Shown here: one piece after another, positions 41,659 through 51,220 of the stretch
Layout of the letters: the number at the start of each line of letters is the position of its first letter
Position numbering within the stretch: the stretch's first letter is position 1
Source of the DNA: Sandarakinorhabdus sp. AAP62
Lineage (GTDB): Bacteria > Pseudomonadota > Alphaproteobacteria > Sphingomonadales > Sphingomonadaceae
DNA: 64,000 nucleotides
Direction: 5' to 3'
Assembly (NCBI RefSeq): GCF_000331225.1
Contig: NZ_ANFY01000011.1
Location: 1 to 64,000, forward strand
Program-made: the position numbers and the translations under genes
The notes under the pieces: model-generated
Told to the model about the DNA's origin: nothing
Databases searched by the model: none
Seen by the model: only the letters and a program-made list of their open reading frames with translations

Positions 41659-41663
41659 ATTTG

Positions 41664-42839
41664 TCACAACGCCTCGATGATCGTCACGTTGGCCAAGCCG
41701 CCGCCTTCGCACATCGTCTGCAGGCCCCAGCGCTTGCCGCGGGCGTGCAGGGCGTGCACCAGCGTCGTCATCAGCTTGGTGCCCGACGCGCCGAGCGGAT
41801 GGCCGAGCGCAATCGCACCGCCGTTGACGTTCAGGCGGGCATGATCGGCTTCCAGCACCTGCATCCACGCCATCGGGATCGAGGCAAAGGCCTCGTTCAC
41901 TTCATACAGATCGATGTCGCCGATGTTCATGCCGGCGCGCTGCAGCGCCTTCTTGGTCGCGCCGATCGGGGCTTCCAGCATGATCACCGGGTCTTCGCCC
42001 ACCACGGTCATGGTGTGGATGCGGGCCAGCGGCTTGACGCCCAGCGCCTTCAGCCCACGCTCGTTGACGATCATCACGCCCGAAGCGCCGTCGCAGATCT
42101 GGCTGCTGGTCGCCGCCGTCAGCCGGCCGCCGTCGGGGTTGATCAGCTTTACGCCCTTCACGCCTTCCAGGCTGACGTCGAAGCGGATGCCTTCGTCCTG
42201 TCGGTGCACCAGCGGGTTGCCGTCATGATCGGTCACATCGATGGGCACGATTTCGGCATCGAAGGCGCCAGCCTTGGCCGCCGCGCCGCCGCGAACCTGG
42301 CTTTCATAGCCAAATTCATCGAGCATGTCCTTGGTCAGCCCATATTTGGCGGCGATCAACTCGGCGCCGGTGAACTGGCTGAACTGGATGCCTGGATAGC
42401 GCGCCGCCATCGCCTCGCCATAGGGCATGCCCATGCCAGCCTTGGCCGGCAGTGCCACCGTCATGCCCATCGGCACGCGCGTCATCGATTCGACACCGGC
42501 GGCGATCACCACGTCCATCTGGCCGCTCATCACCGTGGCGGCGGCGAAATGCACCGCCTGCTGGCTGGAACCGCACTGGCGGTCGACGCTTGTGCCCGGC
42601 ACCGATTCCGGCAGTTTGGAGCTGAGCACGGCGTTGCGCGCGACGTTGGTGCTCTGCTGGCCGCCCTGGCCCACGCATCCCATGATCACATCCTCGATCA
42701 GGGCCGGATCAACGCCCGTCTTGTCCACCAGTGCATCCAGCACCTTGCCGGCCAGATCGGCCGGATGCCAATCGCGCAGCAGGCCGCCACGACGGCCACC
42801 TGCGGTGCGCTGGGCGGCAACGATATAGGCTTCGCTCAT
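41664..42839 (-). CDS. acetyl-CoA C-acetyltransferase (thiolase)
   Basis: A 391-residue thiolase that cleaves or forms beta-ketoacyl-CoA. The nucleophile cysteine is in SVDRQCGSSQQAVHFAA, the catalytic His in GGAIALGHPLGASG and the second cysteine in TMCEGGGLANVT. LYEVNEAFASIP is also present (consensus NEAFA). The ATG at 42839 gives MSEAYIVAAQRTAGG. It precedes the enoyl-CoA hydratase gene on the minus strand; beta-oxidation of unknown substrates is likely. Confidence 0.93.
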   Translation of the reverse strand: MSEAYIVAAQRTAGGRRGGLLRDWHPADLAGKVLDALVDKTGVDPALIEDVIMGCVGQGGQQSTNVARNAVLSSKLPESVPGTSVDRQCGSSQQAVHFAAATVMSGQMDVVIAAGVESMTRVPMGMTVALPAKAGMGMPYGEAMAARYPGIQFSQFTGAELIAAKYGLTKDMLDEFGYESQVRGGAAAKAGAFDAEIVPIDVTDHDGNPLVHRQDEGIRFDVSLEGVKGVKLINPDGGRLTAATSSQICDGASGVMIVNERGLKALGVKPLARIHTMTVVGEDPVIMLEAPIGATKKALQRAGMNIGDIDLYEVNEAFASIPMAWMQVLEADHARLNVNGGAIALGHPLGASGTKLMTTLVHALHARGKRWGLQTMCEGGGLANVTIIEAL

Positions 42840-42932
42840 TCTTCCCACTCCTGATCGAGAGATTCGCAACGCAGCACTTTACGCCGCTCACCCCCTTGGG
42901 CATTGACGGACGAAATAATCAGGGAGAGGCGA

Positions 42933-44375
42933 ATGCGCCGCCATTGGGGAATCGTCGCTGTCGCATTGGCCTTGGCAACTCAGCCGGGGGATGCCGCGCC
43001 CGCCAGCGCGCCAGCGAAGAAGGCTGCACCCGCCAAGCCGGTTGCCAAACCGGCGCCAGCAAAGCCCGCTGCCAAACCGGCAGCGGCGGCTATCATCACC
43101 CCCGCCCCCCTACCCGACACGCCGGAAATCCAGGCGCTGCGCCGCGCCTTTCGCTTTGGTTTTGCGCCCTACGAAATGCTGCGCACCCGCCAGATGCAGA
43201 TCAGCCGGGTGAGCGCTGCCGGCATGGGCACTGGGATCAACGCGCTGGTCCCGCGCCTCACGCTGGCCGATGCCAACACGAGGGACGTGACGACACCCAA
43301 CAATGACACGCTCTATGGCTCAGCCTGGCTCGATCTGGCCCAGGGGCCGGTGTTCTTCTCGATCCCCGGCCTCAATCGCTATCACTCGGCGGCACTGATG
43401 AGCATCACCGGCGATGTGGTCGCCCTGCTCGGCACGCGCACCAATGGCCGCACTGGCGGGCGCTATGCCATCGTGGGCCCCAATTGGCGCGGCGATCTGC
43501 CAGCGGGCGTTGAAATGGTGCGCTCACAGTCGAACGATGCCTGGCTGCTGGTGCGGGTGGTGGTGAACGGCGAGGAGGATCTGGCCGCGGCTGCCGATGG
43601 GCTCACCCGCTTCACCCTGTCGGCTGTGGCCGGCGACACCCCGCTTGATCTGAAGGTGCCGACGCGGCCCGACGGGCAGGCCTTCCTCACCACGGTCAAC
43701 ACCGCGATCGAGCGTTCGGGTGATGCGCTGCTGGCCAATCGCGCCACGCAATTTGCCGATCAGGGCCTTGGCAGGACGTGGGACTCGCTGACACCGGAAC
43801 AGCAGAAACTGTGGAATGACAGCCTGCCAGCGTTGATCCACGAACTGCGCGCCGGGCTGTTCGATGGCGACGGTATTGATGGCTGGGTCTATCCGCCTTT
43901 CAACATGGCGCTGTATGGCGAGGATGACGATCTGCGCGCCCGCGTCGCACTCGGCGGCCTGGCCGCCCTGCCGCGCATCGAGGCGGTCTATGTTTCGGCC
44001 AGCAAGGATGGCCAGGGCCGCCGGCTGACCGGCGACAAGAGCTGGCGGGTGAAGATTCCGGCCAATGTGCCAGTGGGCGGTTTCTGGTCGCTGACCATGT
44101 ATGAGCAGACACAGGATGGCCGGCTGTTCTTCGTGCCGAACGAACTGAACCGCTTCGCTGTGGGTGATCGTTCGCAGCATCTGCGCCCGGAACGCGACGG
44201 CAGCATCGAATTGTTCGTGCAGGCAACCAAGCCGTCGGGCGAGCGTGTGGTAAACTGGCTGCCAGCACCCAAGGGCAATTTCATCCTGATGTTCCGCGCC
44301 TATCTGCCCGGCGCGCCGTTGCTTGATGGCTCGTTCCGCCTGCCGCCGGTGACCGAAGACGAGATGATCCCATGA
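42933..44375 (+). CDS. exported DUF1254/DUF1214 family protein
   Basis: A 480-residue exported protein. A signal peptide (MRRHWGIVAVALALATQP) is followed by a low-complexity A/K/P linker (PAKPVAKPAPAKPAAKPA), then DUF1254 (TPNNDTLYGSAWLDLAQGPV, about residues 113-230) and DUF1214 (GFWSLTMYEQTQDGRLF) near the C-terminus. Such proteins are common next to degradation genes but their role is unknown. A good ribosome site (AGGGAGAGG) precedes the ATG at 42933. It is coupled to the TPP enzyme gene by ATGA. Confidence 0.85.
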   Translation: MRRHWGIVAVALALATQPGDAAPASAPAKKAAPAKPVAKPAPAKPAAKPAAAAIITPAPLPDTPEIQALRRAFRFGFAPYEMLRTRQMQISRVSAAGMGTGINALVPRLTLADANTRDVTTPNNDTLYGSAWLDLAQGPVFFSIPGLNRYHSAALMSITGDVVALLGTRTNGRTGGRYAIVGPNWRGDLPAGVEMVRSQSNDAWLLVRVVVNGEEDLAAAADGLTRFTLSAVAGDTPLDLKVPTRPDGQAFLTTVNTAIERSGDALLANRATQFADQGLGRTWDSLTPEQQKLWNDSLPALIHELRAGLFDGDGIDGWVYPPFNMALYGEDDDLRARVALGGLAALPRIEAVYVSASKDGQGRRLTGDKSWRVKIPANVPVGGFWSLTMYEQTQDGRLFFVPNELNRFAVGDRSQHLRPERDGSIELFVQATKPSGERVVNWLPAPKGNFILMFRAYLPGAPLLDGSFRLPPVTEDEMIP

Positions 44376-46033
44376 ACGCAAACACGCGACAAGCCGGCAA
44401 GCACCTGTTCCTCGACATCCTGCATAGCGAGGGCGTGGAGATCATCTTCGGCAATCCCGGCACCACCGAATTGCCGCTGCTCGATGCCTTCGTGGTGGAA
44501 GACCGGTTGCGCTATGTGCTCGGCCTGAACGAAGTGGTGGTGATGGGCATGGCCGATGGCTGGGCCCAGGCCACCGGCAAGCTGGCCGTGTGCAACCTCC
44601 ATGCCGCACCCGGTTTGGGCAACGCGATGGGCATGCTCTACAACGCGGCCAAGGCCGGCGCGCCGGTTCTGGTGACCGCCGGCCAGCAGGACATGAGCAT
44701 CCGCCTGACGGAGCCGTTGCTGTGGGACGATCTGGCCACCATGGCGCGCCCGCTGTGCAAATGGTCGTTTGAAGTGAACAGCATCGAGGAACTGCCGCGC
44801 GCCGTACGCCGGGCGGCCAAGGTAGCCTTGACGGCGCCGACGGGCCCGGTGTTCCTCTCCATCCCCGGCGACGTGCTGACCGCCATGGCGCCCGAGGGCC
44901 TCGACATCGGCGCGCCGACCCGCATCGGTGGCGGCATCCGCGGTGATGCAAACGAGATCGCCAAGGCCGCTGCGTTGATCAGCCAGGCCGAAACTCCGGT
45001 GATCTTCGCCGGCGATTGCGTGGCCAACCGCGATGCCTTTGCCGAAATTGTCGCCTTCGCCGAAGCCGTGGGCGCGCCAGTGTACATGGAAGGCATGGCC
45101 AACCGCGCCGCCTTCCCGTCGAACCATCCGCTCTACGCCGGCACCGTGCCGCGCATGACGCCGGCCTTGCGCGCTGCCATGCAGAACCATGACCTGCTGA
45201 TCAGCATCGGCGCTGACCTGCTTACGCAAAGCCAGGCCACGGGGGTCGAGGCGCTCGCGCCCGGCACCAGGGTGGTCCACCTCGATGATGAACCGTGGCA
45301 GATCGGCAAGAATTTCGCCGCCACCGCCGCCATTCAGGGCTGCCCGAAGGCGACGTTGCCGGAATTGACGACGTTGGTGCAGGGCTGCGGCGTGGGCCGC
45401 CGCGTCGGCGTCGAGGCGAAGATTGCCGGGGCCAGGGCGGCGTTGCATGCCAAGGCCGAAGCCGCGATGGGTGCGAGCCCGATGGACCCAATGGCCGTGC
45501 TGAAGCGGCTGGGCGAAGTGATGCCCGATGATGCCATCATCATCGAGGAATTGCTGTCCTCCGGCATGAACACCGTCCGCCAATTGCTGCCCGCCACCCG
45601 GCCTGACTCATGGTTCGGTATGCGCGGCGGCGGCATTGGCGTCGCCCTGCCGCAGGCCGCCGCCATGCAACTGGCCAACCCCGGCCGGCCGGTGGTGGCG
45701 CTGACCGGCGATGGCAGCCTGATGTATTCCGCCGCCGCGCTGTGGACCTGCGCGCACTACAAGCTGCCGGTCGTCACCATCGTGTTCAACAACAGCAGCT
45801 ACCGCATCCTCAAGCAGCGCACCCGCGCCATCGGCGACCACAGCGCCCGTGAAGGGGTGTTCGTGGCGATGGACCTGGAAAACCCGCCCATCGACTTCAT
45901 GGCGCTGGCGACAGCACATGGCGTGCAGGGCGTGCGGGTGGAGAGCATCCCGGCGCTGATCGATGCGTTCAAGGCCGCGCTGGCCAGCGATGCACCAACG
46001 CTGATCGAAGTGCCGGTGGCGCGAGCACCGTGA
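44372..46033 (+). CDS. thiamine diphosphate-dependent decarboxylase (benzoylformate decarboxylase-like)
   Basis: A 553-residue ThDP enzyme. The start FGNPGTTELPLLDAF and the catalytic glutamate in GLNEVVVMGMADGWAQATG match benzoylformate decarboxylase, as does HAAPGLGNAMGMLYNA with its catalytic histidine. The ThDP-binding motif is ALTGDGSLMYSAAALWTCAH to NN in IVFNNSSYRIL. A 2-oxo acid such as benzoylformate or an acetolactate-type substrate is likely, but is not proven. Coupled to the DUF1254 gene; a hairpin and the convergent fghA follow. Confidence 0.85.
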   Translation: MNANTRQAGKHLFLDILHSEGVEIIFGNPGTTELPLLDAFVVEDRLRYVLGLNEVVVMGMADGWAQATGKLAVCNLHAAPGLGNAMGMLYNAAKAGAPVLVTAGQQDMSIRLTEPLLWDDLATMARPLCKWSFEVNSIEELPRAVRRAAKVALTAPTGPVFLSIPGDVLTAMAPEGLDIGAPTRIGGGIRGDANEIAKAAALISQAETPVIFAGDCVANRDAFAEIVAFAEAVGAPVYMEGMANRAAFPSNHPLYAGTVPRMTPALRAAMQNHDLLISIGADLLTQSQATGVEALAPGTRVVHLDDEPWQIGKNFAATAAIQGCPKATLPELTTLVQGCGVGRRVGVEAKIAGARAALHAKAEAAMGASPMDPMAVLKRLGEVMPDDAIIIEELLSSGMNTVRQLLPATRPDSWFGMRGGGIGVALPQAAAMQLANPGRPVVALTGDGSLMYSAAALWTCAHYKLPVVTIVFNNSSYRILKQRTRAIGDHSAREGVFVAMDLENPPIDFMALATAHGVQGVRVESIPALIDAFKAALASDAPTLIEVPVARAP

Positions 46034-46079
46034 ACCCACCCCCAAGCCCTCCTGCCGGCGGGAAGGGATGGGGGTGGGA
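46034..46079. terminator. palindrome between convergent genes
   Basis: CCCACCCCCA and TGGGGGTGGG form a ten-base outer stem around a GC-rich core (CCCTCCTGCCGGCGGGAAGGGA). It fills the space between the stop codons of the TPP enzyme and fghA and can end transcription from both sides. It resembles families A and B in design. Confidence 0.6.
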
Positions 46080-46084
46080 ATGGC

Positions 46085-46930
46085 CTAGGCGAGCCGCGCC
46101 GCATGCCATTTCAGGTGATCAGCAACAAAACTCTGCACGAACCAATAGCCATGGTCGTAGCCGGCATGGCGGCGCAGCGTCAGCGGAACGCCGGCGCGCG
46201 CGCAAGCGGCTTCCAGCAGTTCCGGGCGCAACTGATCAGCGAGGAAGGCATCCGCCTCGCCTTGATCAACCAGCAGTTCCGTCACGCGCGCCCCAGCGTC
46301 GATCAGCGCACAGGCATCATGCGCTGCCCACGCGCCGCGATTATCGCCCAGATAGGCCGGCAGCGCCTTCTGGCCCCATGGCACCTGGGTTGGCGCGACG
46401 ATCGGCGCAAAGGCTGACACGCTACGGAACACGCCCGGATGCTTCAGCGCCAGCGTCAGCGCACCGTGCCCGCCCATGCTGTGCCCGGTGATGCCTTGCC
46501 GGCCCATGTCTGCCGGGAAATGCGCCGCGATCAAGTGCGGAAGTTCGTCCATCAGCCACGTCCGCATCTGATAATGCGACGCCCAGGGTGCGGCGGTCGC
46601 ATCCAGATAGAAGCTTGCGGCCTGCCCCATGTCCCATGCCGGATCGTCGGCCACAGCCTCGCCGCGCGGACTTGTATCGGGCGTCACCAGCATCAGGCCC
46701 AGCTCCGCCGCCAGCCTTTGCGCGCCAGCCTTGATGGCGAAAGTCTCTTCCGTGCAGGTCAGCCCGGCCAGGCACCAGAGCACGGGAAACGGCCCCTGGC
46801 GCAGCTCGGACCTGGGCGGCACGAACACGCCATAGCGCATCGCCGTGCCGCAGGCGCTGCTCTGGTGGCTGTGGAAACTCTGCACGCCGCCATGGGCAGC
46901 GGCGCGCGCAAGCGTTTCAATCTGGGTCAT
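46085..46930 (-). CDS. fghA: S-formylglutathione hydrolase
   Basis: FghA hydrolyses S-formylglutathione to formate and glutathione in the glutathione-dependent formaldehyde pathway. The 281-residue esterase-D-type protein has VLWCLAGLTCTEETFAIKAGAQ, the nucleophile in GITGHSMGGHGALTLALK, and acid and base in DQGEADAFL and GYDHGYWF. The partner adhC lies about 1 kb upstream on the same strand with two small unknown genes between. Confidence 0.95.
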   Translation of the reverse strand: MTQIETLARAAAHGGVQSFHSHQSSACGTAMRYGVFVPPRSELRQGPFPVLWCLAGLTCTEETFAIKAGAQRLAAELGLMLVTPDTSPRGEAVADDPAWDMGQAASFYLDATAAPWASHYQMRTWLMDELPHLIAAHFPADMGRQGITGHSMGGHGALTLALKHPGVFRSVSAFAPIVAPTQVPWGQKALPAYLGDNRGAWAAHDACALIDAGARVTELLVDQGEADAFLADQLRPELLEAACARAGVPLTLRRHAGYDHGYWFVQSFVADHLKWHAARLA

Positions 46931-46947
46931 GATGCCTTGCGCCTGGA

Positions 46948-47478
46948 TCAGCCCGATGCGTGCTGCGCCGGGCCAGCCGGCTTTATGGTATAGACGTCCT
47001 TCACGTAAAGGTAGAAAAATCCAAACGAAATGATAAGGATAACGAGCCCGATTACCGGCGAGCTGATCTTGGCAAGCCCCACGATCTCCACATCACTGTT
47101 CCGGATACCGGCCTTGCCAAAGCCGAAGAATTGCAGCCCGGCAAATACCAGGCCGGAAAAGGTGAGCAGGTAGACCGCCACCGCCGCAGCCTCTGTCCAG
47201 AATTGGTGGCGGCGATACATGTTGGCGTTATAGCGATGCACCTCGACATTGAAGCGCATGGCTTCGGTGGCGGCATCCAGCGCCGATTCACACAGGGCTT
47301 CGCCTTTCCGGCCAAGATCGGGCGGGGCCGGGCAAACGCCGGAAGGCAAGAGTTCCGCTGCAACGGGGGGACGCGCCGCCTGCTGCTTCACCAATCCGGC
47401 GGCAATCTCCTCGGCGGTCGCCGCCGCCGCCGGCACTGCCAGCACCAGCCAAAGCACGGCCAGCAGCCAGCGGATCAT
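46948..47478 (-). CDS. exported/membrane protein with two C-terminal helices, unknown
   Basis: A 176-residue protein: signal peptide (MIRWLLAVLWLVLAVPAAAA), a soluble domain of about 75 residues with two cysteines (SGVCPAPPDLGRKGEALC), and two hydrophobic helices at about 97-115 and 139-162 (SSPVIGLVILIISFGFFYLY). No family is recognised. Its ATG overlaps the stop of the upstream unknown gene (ATGA), so the two proteins are made together and may form one complex. Confidence 0.6.
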   Translation of the reverse strand: MIRWLLAVLWLVLAVPAAAATAEEIAAGLVKQQAARPPVAAELLPSGVCPAPPDLGRKGEALCESALDAATEAMRFNVEVHRYNANMYRRHQFWTEAAAVAVYLLTFSGLVFAGLQFFGFGKAGIRNSDVEIVGLAKISSPVIGLVILIISFGFFYLYVKDVYTIKPAGPAQHASG

Positions 47479-47942
47479 GGCTTCTTGGCGATGCTGATAT
47501 CGTCCCCCAGCACGATCTGCGCGAAACTGATGGCGAGCGCGACGTTGGGGCAGCTTTCCCTCGCAGCGCCCTGTTCGAGCAGCTTCACGGTCGGTGCGCC
47601 GATCAGACTGGCCAGGCGCGCTTTCATCGCCGTCGTCTGCGCAGCATCAAGCCCTGCCGGGCAGGCGGCGGCGCCAAAAGGATTGCCCTTCGTCTGCATG
47701 ATGACCATCTGGCCACCAGCGCCCGGTTTCATCTGAAAGGTGCCGGTGGGCGTCGCGATTGTCTGGCAGGCCGGGCAAGTGGCAAGCAGATCGGCCAGCG
47801 GCTTGGCCGGTTGCGCGACCATTGGTGGCGGCAGCGTCTTGATGATCGCCGGATTGAGCTTGATCGCTGTTGCCGGTGCCTGCTGGGCGGCGACAGAGGT
47901 TGCCAACGCGCCGGCCAGCAACAGTGCAGAAAACGCACGCAT
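47475..47942 (-). CDS. exported protein, unknown function
   Basis: A 155-residue protein with a signal peptide (MRAFSALLLAGALATSVAAQ) and four cysteines in the mature part, two of them in LLATCPACQTIATPTG. No domain is recognised; the cysteine pair suggests disulfides or metal binding. It is the first of a coupled pair and lies about 48 bases after adhC on the same strand. A link to formaldehyde metabolism rests only on position. Confidence 0.6.
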   Translation of the reverse strand: MRAFSALLLAGALATSVAAQQAPATAIKLNPAIIKTLPPPMVAQPAKPLADLLATCPACQTIATPTGTFQMKPGAGGQMVIMQTKGNPFGAAACPAGLDAAQTTAMKARLASLIGAPTVKLLEQGAARESCPNVALAISFAQIVLGDDISIAKKP

Positions 47943-47990
47943 GATGATCTCCCCCCAAGAGAGAGGAAGAATATCATGATGACTGGCCTT

Positions 47991-49100
<1,110 letters not shown>

Positions 49101-49281
49101 GACAAGTTCCCCTGATGAATGTGGGCCACACCTGCCGCCAAAGCTGCGCCTTGCCAAGGTGGCAGGCTTGCATTTTTCGGCTGCTCGGGCCATGGGGCAG
49201 GCCGGTCGCCGTGGAAAGCCACAGGCGGGGCACTCAACACAGGATCATTCATGCAGTTTGCCAGCGGATATCAGGCGTAAA

Positions 49282-49542
49282 ATGCCGAAAGAGGAAATCA
49301 TCCGGATCGAAGGTGAAATCACCGAAATCCTGCCCGACGGGCGTTTCCGCGTGAAGCTGGAGAACGAGCACGAGATCATCGCCTACACCGCTGGCAAGAT
49401 GCGCAAGAACCGCATCCGCTCCATCGTGGGTGACAGGGTGCATGTCGAAATGACGCCCTATGATCTGGACAAGGGCCGCATCGTCTTCCGCGAGAAGACG
49501 ACCCCGATGCCCATGAACCAGCGGCGCTTCTTCCGCCGCTGA
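49282..49542 (+). CDS. infA: translation initiation factor IF-1 paralog
   Basis: An 86-residue S1/OB-fold protein of the IF-1 family, which binds the A site of the 30S subunit during initiation. The core ([60 protein letters not shown]) is intact. It has about 14 extra residues at the C-terminus ([14 protein letters not shown]) and the PDGRFR form seen in second IF-1 copies of Proteobacteria, so it may be the accessory paralog, not the main infA. ATG at 49282 in a 180-base gap after the adhC start. Confidence 0.85.
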   Translation: MPKEEIIRIEGEITEILPDGRFRVKLENEHEIIAYTAGKMRKNRIRSIVGDRVHVEMTPYDLDKGRIVFREKTTPMPMNQRRFFRR

Positions 49543-49667
49543 CAGGGGGGCATTGCTCCGGCCGGGCTGACCAGCTTGGAACCGGGCGTTGCTTGCGACG
49601 TTCTGGCCAGTCCGCTAACGCAGCAACTTGGACCTCGCGTCGCAACATTTGTGTGTTACGGTGGCTC

Positions 49668-50000
49668 ATGGCTCGTTACATTGTTTCTGCGTTCAAGGCT
49701 GTTTCGACCCCGGCGGGTGCGGTGCTCGATCGCATCATTGGGCCCGGGTGGATGGCCACCCCGTCCTCCCTGCTCGATCTGATGGCCGACGGACAGCATG
49801 AATTCGTGCTGGATGGCAGCAGTCACACACTGACGGCGCGGCGCGATCCGGCCGGCAATATCGCCATCCTGGTAGTGGATGATCAGGGCCGCGAAGTGGC
49901 ACCCAGCAGCCTGCCGCACTGGCAGATGGAAATGCACCGTGGTTCCCAGGTCAAGGCGCAACGTTGGTGGCAGCGCCTGCTTGATCCCGACGCGCGCTGA
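49668..50000 (+). CDS. DUF3892-like small protein (paralog 2)
   Basis: A 110-residue protein similar in layout to the one at 36419: YIVSAFKAVSTPAGAV, then GPGWMATPSSLLDLMADGQHEF, then strands (SHTLTARRDPAGNIAILVVD) and a tail with HWQMEMHRGSQVKAQRWWQRL. Both share a helix ending in Q-H-(S/E)-F. Function unknown. The gene is convergent with the DUF192 gene; the stop codons abut (50000/50001). Only its N-terminal promoter region of 125 bases precedes it. Confidence 0.5.
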   Translation: MARYIVSAFKAVSTPAGAVLDRIIGPGWMATPSSLLDLMADGQHEFVLDGSSHTLTARRDPAGNIAILVVDDQGREVAPSSLPHWQMEMHRGSQVKAQRWWQRLLDPDAR

Positions 50001-50477
50001 TCAGCGTGATTTCGCGGGTGGGCGCTGCACGCGGTCGCCCGGTTTCAGCCCGATCCGATCTGCTTCACCGGCCAGAAGTTCGATCACTTCAGCGGTGACA
50101 CCGGCCGAATTCAGCACCTCGCGCGAATATGGCTGGCCGCGCCGCACATTCAGCACGCGCCCGGCCGGCGAGACATAGATGATGTCGAGCGGCAGCGGCG
50201 TGTTTTCCATCCAGAACCCGGTGGCGCGCGGCGGCTGCATCGGAAAGGCCATGCCGGTGCCCGGCGCCATGCGATCGCGAAACATCATGCCGCAGGCCTG
50301 CTCTTCGGCCGTCGCCGCAACCTCGAGCTTGTAGGTGAAACGCCCCTTGGCCGTGTGAAAGGCCACGCTGGACGTGCGCAGGCCGCTGTTGGGGCAAGTG
50401 GCGGCAGCCGCCGGTGCTGCCAATGGCACCAGCAGGGCAATGCCGAACAGGAAAGCTGCGGTGCGTCGGGCGGTCAT
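50001..50477 (-). CDS. DUF192 family exported protein
   Basis: A 158-residue protein with a signal peptide (MTARRTAAFLFGIALLVPLA) and the DUF192 domain: YKLEVAATAEEQACGMMFRD, then MAFPMQPPRATGFWMENTPL and AEVIELLAGEADRIGLKPGD. Members are periplasmic and may bind small molecules, but the function is unknown. Start is the ATG at 50477, or the GTG at 50480 that overlaps the cold-shock gene's TGA (GTGA/TGATG), which shows coupling with that gene. Confidence 0.88.
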   Translation of the reverse strand: MTARRTAAFLFGIALLVPLAAPAAAATCPNSGLRTSSVAFHTAKGRFTYKLEVAATAEEQACGMMFRDRMAPGTGMAFPMQPPRATGFWMENTPLPLDIIYVSPAGRVLNVRRGQPYSREVLNSAGVTAEVIELLAGEADRIGLKPGDRVQRPPAKSR

Positions 50478-51037
50478 CACCCCGGCGTATTAGCCGCTTG
50501 TGCCGCAACCGCCAATGGGCCCTTGTGCCCCGGTGCCACCCGAACTTCCAGCGCCTGCCCCGGCTGCAATTCGGCCAACCCGGCCCGGCGCACGGTTTCC
50601 ATGTGGATGAAGATATCTTCCGTGGAACCCGGCCGCACCACGAAACCATAGCCTTTCAAGCGGTTGAACCACTTGACCAGCGCTGGTTCGAACGGCCCGG
50701 CCGCCGCCAGCATGGCCTGCGGATTGACCCGATCGGCCGCGCGTGCGGCAGCGGTTTCCGGATCCGGACCAACAGCAGTGGTGAGATCGAGATCGATGAT
50801 GCGGCGCGCCTGGCGACCGCGATCGCGCGCGACCACGACGCAGGTGAGCGTGGCCCCTTCCGGCAAGGTGCGACGACCCAGTTCGCGTACCAGGCTGAAA
50901 TGCACCAGCACATCCGTCCCATCGCCGGCCGATGGCACCATGAATCCATAACCCCGAACAGGGTCGAACCACTTCATCGTGCCACGCACGATCACTTCAT
51001 CAGCGGCAAGCTGCGTCGCTTCCTCGGCGCCCTTCAT
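50477..51037 (-). CDS. double cold-shock-domain protein
   Basis: A 186-residue protein with two cold-shock (OB-fold) domains. The first (about 15-85) has MKWFDPVRGYGFMVP and DVLVHFSLV; the second (about 115-182) has VKWFNRLKGYGFVVR and DIFIHMETV, giving both RNP1 and RNP2 RNA-binding motifs in each. Domains are joined by an alanine-rich linker. Such double-CSD proteins in Alphaproteobacteria bind single-stranded nucleic acids and affect stress responses. It is coupled to the DUF192 gene and diverges from coxG over about 180 bases, where nothing else is recognised. Confidence 0.92.
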   Translation of the reverse strand: MKGAEEATQLAADEVIVRGTMKWFDPVRGYGFMVPSAGDGTDVLVHFSLVRELGRRTLPEGATLTCVVVARDRGRQARRIIDLDLTTAVGPDPETAAARAADRVNPQAMLAAAGPFEPALVKWFNRLKGYGFVVRPGSTEDIFIHMETVRRAGLAELQPGQALEVRVAPGHKGPLAVAAQAANTPG

Positions 51038-51220
51038 CTAACCCCCCAAACCCTACAACGCACGTCGCACACCCCGCAGCACATAAGTCTGAAACGGATT
51101 ATTAACGGAAAGTTTTTAAATCGCAATGATGCTTTTCGGCTCATGATTGACTTGTCATGCAAAACTGGCATCGAAAGAGCACGGCCCTACCCCCACCGCC
51201 TTGAACCGGAAAGAGAGTTT

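Noticed and set aside
51060-51130. CtrA site in the AT-rich stretch before coxG
   Set aside because: The two TTAA half-sites are ten bases apart, whereas CtrA needs seven.
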